Assembly: GCA_949840345.1 (NCBI GenBank)
Contig: CATKWX010000004.1
Span: forward strand, 42,354 to 106,353
Source: an uncultured Eubacteriales bacterium
GTDB lineage: Bacteria; Bacillota; Clostridia; TANB77; CAG-508
Direction: 5' to 3'
DNA: 64,000 nt
Positions 45,301 to 53,525 of this stretch are shown piece after piece; position 1 is the stretch's first letter; each line of letters opens with the position of its first letter. The notes under the pieces were generated by a model. It had not been told where the DNA came from, did not search any database, and worked only from the letters and a program-made list of their open reading frames with translations. Made by a program: the position numbers and the translations under genes.

Positions 45301-47214
45301 TTTTACTAAATTTTCATAGTCATTTATTGCTTCTTGTGCTAATGCCATATATACAACTTGGTATGAACCTCTAGCATAATTTGTATTGGCATTTCCCCAA
45401 CCTAGTAGCAATCTTTCGCCTTTTTCAGAGGCAGTCCAACCAGATACATCATTATCTAGATTCCAATATCCTCTTCCTTGTGCATCTTTAGTATAATATA
45501 AAAGTGCTGCGTGTCCTGGTTGACCAATAACAGTTGCAGGTATTCCATGAGTTGTACGAATATTTGAACCACTTTTTGATATACCGCCACAAACACAACC
45601 AGTTCCAAATTTATTTCTAAAATTCATCCATACCTTAAATAACTTATAGTTTGAAGTGCCTCTTGTTATCTTTAACGTATATTCTTTAGTATTTTTACCT
45701 CCTGGTATAGTAAATTCTGTATCAAATAGGCCTACTTTACCAGTATTTTCTCCATCTTTAACCAATTCTCTTCCTGTATTATCATCTGTTTTATTTATTG
45801 CAAATAATTCATTGAAATAATCTACATTATTTGGGTCATAGTAAAGTGGATTTCCGTAATTTGGCGCTACATACGCAATATAAGGATGAGGTGTTAAATA
45901 GTTTGTTCCTTTATATTGATCTAATCTATCTTGAACATATCTATTTAGCCATAAAATTTCTTCATCATCTATTAAGTTATTCATAATAAAGCGCATTTCT
46001 TCAACTTGTAAAGATTCAAACCATTTTGTTATATCCCAACTATTTCCTAATGCGTTAAGCTTTCCATTTTCATACATATATTTATATATTGCATAACGTC
46101 TAAGAGCATCTGATTTATTTTCCGCTGCACCTGATTGCATCCACAATCCAACATTTTGTGAATGTGTTAAAGAAAGTGAAATTGCCATTTTTTTGTACAA
46201 GTCACCTTTAGTCATGTTTTCTGGACACCAATCATTTTCTATAGGTTCATTATTTGTAAAATCATTACTATATTCATCATAAAGTCTAGATAATTGTGTT
46301 AATGAATTATAATAACTTCCTCCTTCTGGTGTTCCACCTAATATATATAATCTTAAAATATCTACATCTCCTGTTAACCATTCATATACTGCTTTATTTT
46401 CTTCACTGTCATTTAAAAATCTTCTTAATGCATAGTTTCCTACTCTATTAATAAGTTCTCTTTTTAAAAGTGTTAATTCATATTCTTTATTAGTTGATAA
46501 ATCTGCATTTAAATTTACAAATTCTTTAATTTTTGTATCTAATTCTGTTATTGATGGAACTAGCTCTTCTCCTGGCTCTTTGTAACCTTCTTTAATTAAT
46601 TTCGGCTCAACATAAACAGAGTGGTCATTTCCGTTTGAGCCATTGTCGTTTGCTACTAATCTTAAATATTTTGCACCTTTAATTGGTATTTTAACGAAAA
46701 TTGCATTATTACCTGACTTAATTGTTGGTGGATTAGGTTCAGTCTTTAATTCCCAATTAGCTAAATCTGTTGAAGTAAAAATTTTGAAATTAACACCATT
46801 ACCATTATTACCAGATGATGTATTTACTCCCATATATGTAGTGAAATAGTCGTATTGTTGATAGTTAGTTAAATCATATGTTACTATGGAACCTGCATGA
46901 GCCCATATTCCTTTTTGGAAACTATAAGTACCACCCTCTATTCTTATAGAAAATTGTGCTCCACTGTCTGTTCTATTTAAATGGATACTTCCCCAACCTA
47001 CTCTTGTATTGTCTATTCCAGTCTTATCCTTTCCTGTCATATATGGCATATCTGATAAATATACGAATTCATTATCCTCTATTTCTTCTGTTTCTCCTTC
47101 TGCTGCAAAAGATAAATTTGGTAATAAAAATACTATTAATAATAAAGTAAAACAAAAACTTAGTTTTATTACTAATTTAAGTTTATACTTGTTATTTATT
47201 ATATTTTCTTCCAT
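42313..47214 (-). CDS. Large secreted protein: NPCBM, transglutaminase-like, discoidin and Ig-like domains, dockerin-type end
   Basis: A 1633-residue exported protein inserted between ftsL and the PBP. Signal peptide to about residue 37 (LLIVFLLPNLSFAAEG). About 50-215 resembles an NPCBM carbohydrate-binding module (GWGSIHLNRTD, GIWAHAGS). About 500-620 has a possible cysteine-peptidase or transglutaminase core, GTGCVCGGISKSG, GIPATVIGQPGHAALLYY and YWNLDND (Cys-His-Asp order). About 960-1110 is F5/8 type C-like (NAIDANYNTRWHSAW). Then come four Ig-like units with TASVAYSTTEPTNGVVVA, FTENGEFTF and KVDWIDK repeats. The end has two dockerin-type Ca sites (GDINEDGKITITDLVQLKLF, MNGDGRISITDLVKLNLM). 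Start at ATG 47214 after GGAGG. It may act on the cell wall or host glycans; substrate unknown. Confidence 0.85.
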   Translation of the reverse strand: MEENIINNKYKLKLVIKLSFCFTLLLIVFLLPNLSFAAEGETEEIEDNEFVYLSDMPYMTGKDKTGIDNTRVGWGSIHLNRTDSGAQFSIRIEGGTYSFQKGIWAHAGSIVTYDLTNYQQYDYFTTYMGVNTSSGNNGNGVNFKIFTSTDLANWELKTEPNPPTIKSGNNAIFVKIPIKGAKYLRLVANDNGSNGNDHSVYVEPKLIKEGYKEPGEELVPSITELDTKIKEFVNLNADLSTNKEYELTLLKRELINRVGNYALRRFLNDSEENKAVYEWLTGDVDILRLYILGGTPEGGSYYNSLTQLSRLYDEYSNDFTNNEPIENDWCPENMTKGDLYKKMAISLSLTHSQNVGLWMQSGAAENKSDALRRYAIYKYMYENGKLNALGNSWDITKWFESLQVEEMRFIMNNLIDDEEILWLNRYVQDRLDQYKGTNYLTPHPYIAYVAPNYGNPLYYDPNNVDYFNELFAINKTDDNTGRELVKDGENTGKVGLFDTEFTIPGGKNTKEYTLKITRGTSNYKLFKVWMNFRNKFGTGCVCGGISKSGSNIRTTHGIPATVIGQPGHAALLYYTKDAQGRGYWNLDNDVSGWTASEKGERLLLGWGNANTNYARGSYQVVYMALAQEAINDYENLVKAEEQVYLAKVYNSDLTDETKKLETLEKQEEIYRKALEVQPINVDAWLGLINVYLLNTDKTEDDFYDLAEELAEDLKYFPLPMYQLTNLIKPKLTSVQNSYKFTLLQTRILTEGSKTPNNTAEQYYVYQPSLTRLEANFLLGKLDKTIATFSFDGANAGKIILSSRFDGNGVRFDYSLDGKQTWTEVSFTAEEEHKLQLTPEEIASITAENDIYVHIVGVGYEEQNLYKIDIVDNVINDSMYYGNDLENRVIGVNLTCEWRNSENDPWTSYATASPDNTGNKTLQIRQAANGVKLASNVLTFTFTEDNQPDTRKYIPVSHLSIHAVSTQATSNGGAAVNAIDANYNTRWHSAWNGSDTERYIVIKLDKSVALSAVEFVPAGGGNGKILDGTIYGSMDGETWEELSSLKNLTYTNQANTNADAITNTKSFEIAEPKEVQYAKIVANRATNGNWFTARAFNLYQDLTKNPHPTASVAYSTTEPTNGVVVARLINPSTEITITNNDGKDTYVFTENGEFTFEFADKNGNTGSAIAKVDWIDKDGPTVDVNYGLDADKKLTILLDNISKDVYLLDEDNNKINYIEVNEVSKKITNITYLDNEGNSYKVLDKDTSGNTTKITYKNTTGNVSTVATYITTLDNGAVASEEYFDSEGNAITNLTDAEKETLRTLQQTARSNPLEQALETSGEYEFKLVDKSGNILCKNIKVDYIENTIIASDITYNITKLTNTDVVATINPYIIDTEGKHASVEVTSEGGATHTFTENGEFTFEYKDSSDTENWNVKQHKAKVDWIDKTAPTAEVRYSTTESTDKPVVATLVNESEDITITNNGTSREYTFTENDEFTFRFIDKAGNVGTVTAKVDWIVEDTTVTSEKYKVSAGYVSRIPVDTTVSEFKSNVTSNEELTILDKDGNVLQDEDKLTTGVILKAGEEKQYTLVLIGDINEDGKITITDLVQLKLFTVNLRTPNVVQKMAADMNGDGRISITDLVKLNLMLVHIEE

Positions 47215-47362
47215 TTTTAACCAAACCTCCAATTTTCAAAATTCCTCTTTTATTATAACATATCTATACTATTATGTAAACATTTTTTACCAATTTTTGA
47301 TAAAAAGCGATTTATCTTATTAGAACCAATGTAGTACCAAAAATTTAATTCTTTATATTAGC

Positions 47363-47388
47363 AAAAAAGAACGCTAAAAGCGCTCTTA
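47363..47388 (-). terminator. Terminator after ftsL
   Basis: On the minus strand AGAGCGCT-TT-AGCGTTCT followed by TTTTTT, 46 bases after ftsL. It isolates the mraZ-rsmH-ftsL unit from the inserted giant gene. Confidence 0.82.
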
Positions 47389-47433
47389 TATTATATTCAT
47401 ACTTTTTACTACTATAATAACAAAATTTAACGT

Positions 47434-47907
47434 TTAATTTTGAGTCCCTTGTATATAATCTACCTTCGGTAAATTCACATATACAGATTGCCTACTGCTT
47501 AGCTTTTGCATTCCTAATAATTCTTTTGCCGATTGCTCTAAATTATTTAGGTTGGAACCGTTTTCTATATTTACTTTTAATTGTTCGTTTTCTTTTTGAA
47601 TTATTGCAAGTTCATTTTGTGCTGACTGTATTTTTGAGAATTGTTCATCTATTTGTGAATTTCTGTAACTTATCGCAAATAGAATTAAAAAACCTATTCC
47701 TATATATATTATTACTTTTCTTTGCTGTTTCTTTCTTTGTTGTTCCTTAAATATTTGCTGCTCTTTTTCTTTGTTTTTTTCTTTTATATTATTTTGAACT
47801 TTTTTTACTTTTGGCTTATTTGTTTTTTGCTTTCTACTAGGTGTATATTCTGGCTCTAGTTTTCTAGGGCTTGTTCCATAGTTATATGAATTATAATTTC
47901 TTGCCAT
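47434..47907 (-). CDS. ftsL: Cell division protein FtsL
   Basis: Bitopic divisome protein. About 75 very polar, Lys/Gln-rich cytoplasmic residues, a membrane segment (VIIYIGIGFLILFAISY) and a short extracytoplasmic coiled coil (SKIQSAQNELAIIQKENEQL), then a C-terminal ELLGMQKLSSRQSVYVNLPK typical of this family. 157 residues. Identification rests on topology and on position directly after rsmH. The ATG at 47907 has GGAGG eight bases before it; the longer frame to 47934 runs through that site. Confidence 0.85.
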   Translation of the reverse strand: MARNYNSYNYGTSPRKLEPEYTPSRKQKTNKPKVKKVQNNIKEKNKEKEQQIFKEQQRKKQQRKVIIYIGIGFLILFAISYRNSQIDEQFSKIQSAQNELAIIQKENEQLKVNIENGSNLNNLEQSAKELLGMQKLSSRQSVYVNLPKVDYIQGTQN

Positions 47908-47924
47908 AATATGCACCTCCTTCA

Positions 47925-48125
47925 AAATTTGCAAAGAGCAAATTTTGTACTCTTCACTCTTAACTATTCACTCTTAACGGGTCGATGTGGGCATCGACCC
48001 CTACAAGGTATTCCCACAAACGGTGTCCATACAATTAATTTTTATTTATTAACGGAACGACGAGGGCGTCGTTCCCTACAACTCGGCATCCGCTTCGTAG
48101 CTAATCTCCCGTTTGGCCCCTACAA
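47925..48125. repeat. Intergenic hairpin-repeat cluster between rsmH and ftsL
   Basis: AAAATTTGCAAAGAGCAAAT, GGGTCGATGTGGGCATCGAC with CCCTAC tail, a GGTATTCCCACAAACGGTG piece, GGAACGACGAGGGCGTCGTT with CCCTAC tail, and CGGCATCCGCTTCGTAGCTA. Confidence 0.8.
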
Positions 48126-48147
48126 CGTTTTCAATACATTTTGTGTT

Positions 48148-49077
48148 TTATATTCTTTCAAATACTCTTAGTTTTGCACTTTTGCTTCTTGAATTGCTGT
48201 TTATTTCAGCTTCGGTTGGCAATATTGGTTTTTTATTTATGATTTTTCCTAATATTTGCCTATTGCACACACAATATGGTAATTCTTTCGGACATATGCA
48301 TTTTCCCAAAGCATCAGAATATGCCATTTTTACTGCTCTATCTTCTAATGAATGAAAAGTTATTATACATAACCTTCCTTTAGGTTTTAGGGCATTAATA
48401 CAGTTTATTACTGTATCGTATAATGGCTTAATTTCATTATTAACTTCTATTCTTATTGCTTGAAATGTTTTTTTTGCAGGATGCCCTACTGCATTTTTGG
48501 CAAAACTTGGTATGCTTTTTTCTATAATCTCTACTAATTCTGTAGTTGTTTCTATTTTTTTATCTTTTCTATATTCGCAGATATTTCTTGCTATTTGCCT
48601 TGAGAATTTCTCTTCTCCATATTCATATAGAATTTTTGAAAGTTCTTCTTCTTTATAATTATTTATAACCTCTGTAGCGTCTAGTTGTTGAGTTGTATCC
48701 ATTCTCATATCTAATTTGGCATCTGCCATATAGCTAAATCCCCTAGATCTTTCATCTATTTGATATGAAGACATTCCTAAGTCTAATAATATTCCATCTA
48801 CTTTATCTATTTTCAAATTTTCTAGTATACTTTTTATATCATCATGATTTCCATGTATGTATTGTATATTTGAAAATTCCTTTAGTTTTTGTTCTGCAGC
48901 TTTTAAAGCTTCTGTATCTCTGTCTATTCCTATTAGCTTGCCATTATTAGATAGTCTTTTTGCAATTTCAAAACTATGCCCTGCACCACCTAGCGTTCCA
49001 TCTACATAGATACCATCTGGATTTATATTTAAATTTTCAATACATTCATTTAATAATACTGATATATGATTAAACAT
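48148..49077 (-). CDS. rsmH: 16S rRNA (cytosine-1402-N4) methyltransferase RsmH
   Basis: SAM-dependent methyltransferase (MraW) acting on the decoding site of the small ribosomal subunit. 309 residues with HISVLLNECIENL, YVDGTLGGAGHSFEI (SAM loop), IGIDRDTEAL, DGILLDLGMSSYQID, RGFSYMADAKLDMRMD and ITFHSLEDRAVK. Start ATG 49077. Second gene of the dcw cluster after mraZ. Its action on the decoding centre may be of interest given the frameshift sites in this genome. Confidence 0.96.
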   Translation of the reverse strand: MFNHISVLLNECIENLNINPDGIYVDGTLGGAGHSFEIAKRLSNNGKLIGIDRDTEALKAAEQKLKEFSNIQYIHGNHDDIKSILENLKIDKVDGILLDLGMSSYQIDERSRGFSYMADAKLDMRMDTTQQLDATEVINNYKEEELSKILYEYGEEKFSRQIARNICEYRKDKKIETTTELVEIIEKSIPSFAKNAVGHPAKKTFQAIRIEVNNEIKPLYDTVINCINALKPKGRLCIITFHSLEDRAVKMAYSDALGKCICPKELPYCVCNRQILGKIINKKPILPTEAEINSNSRSKSAKLRVFERI

Positions 49078-49113
49078 TTTATCTCATTCCTTTTAAGTTA
49101 CAAATAAGCATAA

Positions 49114-49141
49114 ACAGTTGGTAATATACAATACCAACTGT
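49114..49141. promoter_or_regulatory. Hairpin in the rsmH leader
   Basis: ACAGTTGGTA and TACCAACTGT form a 10-bp stem upstream of rsmH with no T-run. Possible mRNA processing or pause site. Confidence 0.5.
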
Positions 49142-49214
49142 CAAATGCTTTATATGCTTATATTTAATTTTCTTATGTACTTAAAAACTCATTTGTACCT
49201 TAAAATTTTTTCTT

Positions 49215-49460
49215 TTGTAGTTCGTGCGGGCGATTAAAATTGCCCCTACATTTGTAATTTACGTTTGTTTTGTCTTTTGTGGTTTGTGCGGGCGATTAAA
49301 ATCGCCCCTACATTTGTTTTGTCTTTTGTAATTTTAAATTTTTTCTTTTGTGAAATTTACATTGTTTTTTCTTTTGTAATTTTAATTTTCTTCTTTTGTA
49401 TTTTTAATCTTTTTCTTTTGTGTTTTTTGCGGGCGGTTAAAATCGCCCCTACATTTGTAA
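49215..49460. repeat. Intergenic repeats between mraZ and rsmH
   Basis: Three GGGCGATTAAAATCGCCCCT-type hairpins (one with TTGCCCC, one GGGCGGTTAAAATCGCCCC) spaced by multiple TTTTCTTTTGT motifs that recur at irregular intervals. About 430 bases without a gene. Confidence 0.78.
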
Positions 49461-49506
49461 TTTACCTTCGTTTTTTCCTTTGTAATCTATATAAACTTTC
49501 TAAAAG

Positions 49507-49932
49507 TTATATACCTAAATCTGTCATATGTTCAGCTATTTCATCTGCTGATATGTTCTCGTCACATTGTTGCCATTTCTCTTTGCTCCATATTTCTAGT
49601 CTTGAGTTCATTCCTATTATTATTACATCTTTGTCTAAACCTGCAAATTCTCTTAGATTACTACTTACTAAAAATCTGCCTTGTTTATCTATTTCGCATT
49701 CTGTTGCTCCTGCAAAGAAAAATCTTGTGAAGTTTCTAGCATTTTTATCTGAAACTGGAAGTGCTCTTAGTTTTTCTTGGAATATTTCCCACTCTTTTAA
49801 AGGAAATACAAATAAGCATCCATCTAATCCTTTTGTTACTATGAATTTATATCCAATTTCATCTCTAAGTTTAGCTGGCATTATAAGTCTACCTTTAACA
49901 TCTACAGAATGTTCATATTCACCTATTAACAC
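49507..49932 (-). CDS. mraZ: Transcriptional regulator MraZ
   Basis: AbrB-fold DNA-binding protein that heads and represses the dcw cluster. 141 residues with [35 protein letters not shown] and the second SpoVT/AbrB unit [18 protein letters not shown]. Start is GTG at 49932 with GGAGG ten bases upstream. Upstream sequence 49940-49985 contains repeated GTGG-AAA-GTGG-like boxes (CCACTTT and CCACCTCC on the plus strand), as expected for MraZ operators. Confidence 0.95.
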   Translation of the reverse strand: MLIGEYEHSVDVKGRLIMPAKLRDEIGYKFIVTKGLDGCLFVFPLKEWEIFQEKLRALPVSDKNARNFTRFFFAGATECEIDKQGRFLVSSNLREFAGLDKDVIIIGMNSRLEIWSKEKWQQCDENISADEIAEHMTDLGI

Positions 49933-49934
49933 TT

Positions 49935-49988
49935 TCGTTCCACCTCCTCCACTTTGTCACCACTTTATACCACTTTTCTCCACTTCGA
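49935..49988 (-). promoter_or_regulatory. Candidate MraZ operator boxes
   Basis: Four tandem CCAC-containing direct repeats about 10-11 bases apart (TCCACTTTGT, ACCACTTTAT, ACCACTTTTC, TCCACTTCGA). On the minus strand these read as GTGG boxes, similar to the tandem TGGGN repeats bound by MraZ in other bacteria. The role is inferred from position. Confidence 0.6.
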
Positions 49989-50002
49989 TAACATTTTAAT
50001 AT

Positions 50003-50043
50003 ATAAAAAAAATTTTTGCAAGTATTTTTGCAAAAATTTTTTA
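50003..50043 (-). terminator. Terminator of the 551-residue hypothetical gene
   Basis: AAATTTTTGCAA pairs with TTGCAAAAATTT, followed by T/A-rich runs, directly after the stop codon. Confidence 0.8.
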
Positions 50044-50055
50044 TTTTTTTTAAAA

Positions 50056-51711
50056 TTATTTTTCATTAAATTCAAATATCTCTTTATTTGGAACTACTAT
50101 TTTTGTTTTACTTAATTCTCTTTTTCTTTCTTCTATAAGTTCGTTAAAGCTCTCTATTGGCTCTTCTTGTGTTCCTTCTATTAATAGCAAATTTTGATTT
50201 TTGTTAAAAATCTTACCCAAAATTGGAAATTTAAGTTCATTTGTTATTGTCATTATTAATTCTGTATTATCAAATAGAGTATCATTGTTAGAATATACTT
50301 GTTTTGCAACTTTTCTAAATTTATATCTTGCAATTTTAGGTACCCTTAAATATTTTCTTATGTATTTATTATATATTATTATTTCGTTCATAACTTTAGG
50401 GTCTAAACATTGATTTCTTTTAGCTTGTTTTAATGTATTTACAATTTTATATCTTGCATAATTTGCTCGTGTATTAAATGCTCTTTTCTTTTCGTCTTTC
50501 ATGTTTGATTGTTCATATTCTAATCTTTCATTTAGTATTTCTATACTTAGGTTGTACATTTCTGCATAATGTTTTGTTATATCTTTTGTTGAAAATATTG
50601 TATCTGGCGCATTTTGTAGGTTTGTTACTATTTCGAAGAATTTGTCTATGTACCTCTCAGTATCCATATATTCAAATCTTGCTCTAAAATATTCGTTAAA
50701 TCTTGCTCTTCCTTTATCTTTTAGTTTAGCAAATTCAAATTCGCTTATTCCAAATGCAGCAGCTAGCATTGAAGCTAAATAAGCAATTTTATTGTTATAA
50801 TCTTTTCTTTCACTTTGACTTACTCTACAAGTTGTATATAATTCATTTGAATATGGGACTCTTCCTGTTAAATAGTTTGCTGAAACTTCTTCTACATATG
50901 CATTTAATAATTTTTCGTTTTCATTGCCTTCCGCATTACTATATAATCCATTTTCATATACTTTGTTTTCTATTTTTGTATAGTTTGTTGCATACCCTTG
51001 CTCTCTAAACATATTTTTTATTATTACATCATTTGCATAAGTATGTAAATTTTTATTTACGTATATTTTTTTATCTTGTGGACTATATTCTACACACTTT
51101 TTCTTCAATTTTTTAAGTTCTATACTGTCTACATTGTTCTTAAAGTTATTGATTTTCTTTTCTAGTTCGTCTCTATTCCAATTGTAAATTTCTGCACTTC
51201 TAAAAAAGTATTCTTTTATAAATGGTATAAATCTTTTATCGTAATCTTTTTGTTGAATTAGAGTTATTATTTCAAATACAACTTTTTCCTCTATTAGTTT
51301 TCTATTGTAAGTTTTAAATGTGTATCTTATTTCTTCTTTTAGTATTGTATTATTATAATTTTCTAAACCTAGATATGTACTAGTACTTAAGATTTTATCT
51401 TGCTCTTTATATGATGCTTGTATATATTCTTCAAGCGTGTAATCCTCTTGATTATACTTTATTCTTTCATCTATGATTATTGTTTTGTTATCTACATCTA
51501 CTAATATTCTTTGTCTTCCTATATTTAAAAACTCTATGTTTTTAATTTTATTTGTATATTCTTTTAATTTATCTTCTAATATTGTTTTATCCCAATTATA
51601 AATCTGTACACATTTTGATATATATGATTGAATAAATGGAATAAATCTTTTATCATATTTATTGTTTTCTACATATTCGTATACTAATTCTATTAATTCA
51701 CTTTTGTCCAT
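50056..51711 (-). CDS. Hypothetical protein with two internal repeats
   Basis: A 551-residue soluble protein I do not recognise. Two related N-terminal units (about 1-125 and 130-255) each carry YDKRFIPFI, an IYNWD/IYNWN motif, a KKxxxFxNxxxxIE stretch, a strand with xKxIxVxxx and an acidic YxxE segment. A C-terminal helical region follows with EVSANYLTGRVPYSNEL and ERLEYEQSNMKDEKKRAF. The NYLTGR ... SNELYTTCR part resembles a globular enzyme-like domain, but I see no catalytic motif I can name. No membrane segment. Weak ribosome site (TAGGTAAATACA) before the ATG. Confidence 0.7.
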   Translation of the reverse strand: MDKSELIELVYEYVENNKYDKRFIPFIQSYISKCVQIYNWDKTILEDKLKEYTNKIKNIEFLNIGRQRILVDVDNKTIIIDERIKYNQEDYTLEEYIQASYKEQDKILSTSTYLGLENYNNTILKEEIRYTFKTYNRKLIEEKVVFEIITLIQQKDYDKRFIPFIKEYFFRSAEIYNWNRDELEKKINNFKNNVDSIELKKLKKKCVEYSPQDKKIYVNKNLHTYANDVIIKNMFREQGYATNYTKIENKVYENGLYSNAEGNENEKLLNAYVEEVSANYLTGRVPYSNELYTTCRVSQSERKDYNNKIAYLASMLAAAFGISEFEFAKLKDKGRARFNEYFRARFEYMDTERYIDKFFEIVTNLQNAPDTIFSTKDITKHYAEMYNLSIEILNERLEYEQSNMKDEKKRAFNTRANYARYKIVNTLKQAKRNQCLDPKVMNEIIIYNKYIRKYLRVPKIARYKFRKVAKQVYSNNDTLFDNTELIMTITNELKFPILGKIFNKNQNLLLIEGTQEEPIESFNELIEERKRELSKTKIVVPNKEIFEFNEK

Positions 51712-51819
51712 TGTATTTACCTAAATTTATATAATTAATATATAAATTCCTTTCATTTGAATATTACAATTTTATTTTAGCATATTCCATTTTAGTTTAC
51801 AATATTTATTTTTAAAGTT

Positions 51820-52503
51820 CTAATTTATTGTTGTGGATGTTTTGCCAATTCCAACTACATTCTCTTGTAATGAACGCCAAGTGTTACATCCAATGACCCC
51901 ATCTGCAGTAAGTCCCCTACTTCTTTGATATCTTATTACAGCATTTTTAGTTTGTAACCCAAAAACTCCGTCTAGTCCACCAGTTCTATACCCTAATGTA
52001 TTTAATCCATCTTGTGCTACTAGCACATAGACTCCTCTCGACCCTTGCCTTATTAATGGATAACCTGCATTTCCACCACAAGCAGCGTTTCTATTTCTAT
52101 CATCAAAATGCACCCATGTAGGTGTTAAGTAAGCTGGCTCTACATATGACCAAACACCTGAATTGATTGCAACTTCTCTTATTCTGTCTCTTTTTGTTTG
52201 GTTTAATAGTTGCGCCACATCAAACGCTACCCCTGCATAATGTTGTGATTGTGAACCATGCCCTCCTTCAAAGCTTCTTTTGAAAGCAAATCCTACAGGT
52301 ATTGGAGCACCATATAAGTACCTTTGGCTATTCCAACTTTGCATTGTTCTTTTAGTAGTCCATAATGTTGGGCTATTACTTGATCCCCTAAATTCTCTTA
52401 CTGTTAATGTTCTATTTGCATTATATGGCATTGCTTCACTTTCGCCTTTGTAATATGTTTCCATTCTATTGTTATCATTATTATATACTAATATTTTTGC
52501 CAT
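51820..52503 (-). CDS. M15-like D-Ala-D-Ala carboxypeptidase or endolysin domain with peptidoglycan-binding domain
   Basis: A 227-residue protein. About 60-140 has the zinc-ligand pattern HGSQSQHYAGVAFDV and WVHFDDR, as in VanY/peptidase M15 and DUF882-type enzymes. About 155-215 is a peptidoglycan-binding type 1 domain (QDGLNTLGYRTGGLDGVFG ... YQRSRGLTADGVIG). There is no signal peptide; MAKILVYNNDNNRMETYY leads straight into the protein, so it may be a spore-coat or cortex protein, or released on lysis like a phage or prophage endolysin. Start ATG 52503 with GGAGG. Confidence 0.8.
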   Translation of the reverse strand: MAKILVYNNDNNRMETYYKGESEAMPYNANRTLTVREFRGSSNSPTLWTTKRTMQSWNSQRYLYGAPIPVGFAFKRSFEGGHGSQSQHYAGVAFDVAQLLNQTKRDRIREVAINSGVWSYVEPAYLTPTWVHFDDRNRNAACGGNAGYPLIRQGSRGVYVLVAQDGLNTLGYRTGGLDGVFGLQTKNAVIRYQRSRGLTADGVIGCNTWRSLQENVVGIGKTSTTIN

Positions 52504-52568
52504 AAAAAATCCTCCATAAAATATACTCTATATATTTTATGAAAGATCTTATTTTTTTGTTATTATAT

Positions 52569-53366
52569 TTATTTTCTTTCTATAGCTTTTATTACAGTTC
52601 TATCTTTTCCATAATTGTAACATGTAAGCAGTGTTAATTCTTTTTTGCCATCAGTACTTTGATCTACACAACTAAAGTCGTTATCTTTTATAACAGTATT
52701 ACTATATACACTATATTCTACTGTTCTACCAGACATATCTGTTAGCACTATTATGTCTAATGGGTTTAATTTATGTATATTTGTAAAGAATGCATTTTTC
52801 GACTCATCTCTATAATTATGTCCAATTATAACGAAGTTTCCTATTTCGTTTGGATCAGGTCCTTTATATTTACATGTTGCCTTTTTTAATAATTCATCAT
52901 TCCATGTTGATAATACTGGATATTTTATATTTAATTTTGGTATCTCTATTACTGCTATTGTATAATACTCAGTTCCATCTTTTGCCTTATACATTTTTGG
53001 TATTGCAGCTACATCCTTTTTCTCGTTTTCCTTTATTTGTTCTTGTGCCGTAGCTACTAATTCTTCTACGTCTATTTCTCCTTCTGATTTATCATTTAAA
53101 ATTACTACAATAACATTATCTTCAATTGTTACTCTTTCTTCTGTTGGTTCTCCTCGATTTTCAATATTTGTCGCTATATCAATTCCTTCTAGAATTTCTT
53201 GTGATACTTGTTCACTTTTGTTTCTATCATAATCAGCATATATATAATATGAGCATAATGATATAATTAAAAGAATAGATAATATAAAGTAAATTTTATA
53301 TAAGAACTTTTTTCTTCTCATTTCTGGTGTTACATATACTTTATCGCATACTAGTATCTGAATCAA
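52569..53366 (-). CDS. Sortase family transpeptidase
   Basis: A 265-residue membrane enzyme with an N-terminal anchor (KIYFILSILLIISLCSYYIY). The catalytic domain has IEIPKLNIKYPVL, NFVIIGHNYRD (catalytic His), TLLTCYNYG (catalytic Cys, TLxTC) and DRTVIKAIERK (catalytic Arg). The long linker and motif set fit the smaller class D/E-like sortases of Clostridia. Start is a TTG at 53366 with AGGAGGAG nine bases upstream. No LPXTG-like substrate is seen in the window, so its target is probably elsewhere. Confidence 0.88.
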   Translation of the reverse strand: MIQILVCDKVYVTPEMRRKKFLYKIYFILSILLIISLCSYYIYADYDRNKSEQVSQEILEGIDIATNIENRGEPTEERVTIEDNVIVVILNDKSEGEIDVEELVATAQEQIKENEKKDVAAIPKMYKAKDGTEYYTIAVIEIPKLNIKYPVLSTWNDELLKKATCKYKGPDPNEIGNFVIIGHNYRDESKNAFFTNIHKLNPLDIIVLTDMSGRTVEYSVYSNTVIKDNDFSCVDQSTDGKKELTLLTCYNYGKDRTVIKAIERK

Positions 53367-53525
53367 AACTATTCTCCTCCTTATATCACAATATCGTATA
53401 TATTATACCATATTTATATTTTGTTGAAAATAGTTTTTTATAATTTTTTGTTTTAATTTTTGGTTATAATTATAAATATCCATAAAGAATAAATATATAT
53501 TATTTACTACTCTGTTATACATAAT

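Noticed and set aside
49114..49141. Terminator between mraZ and rsmH
   Set aside because: The 10-bp stem has no T-run, so it is listed as a leader hairpin only.
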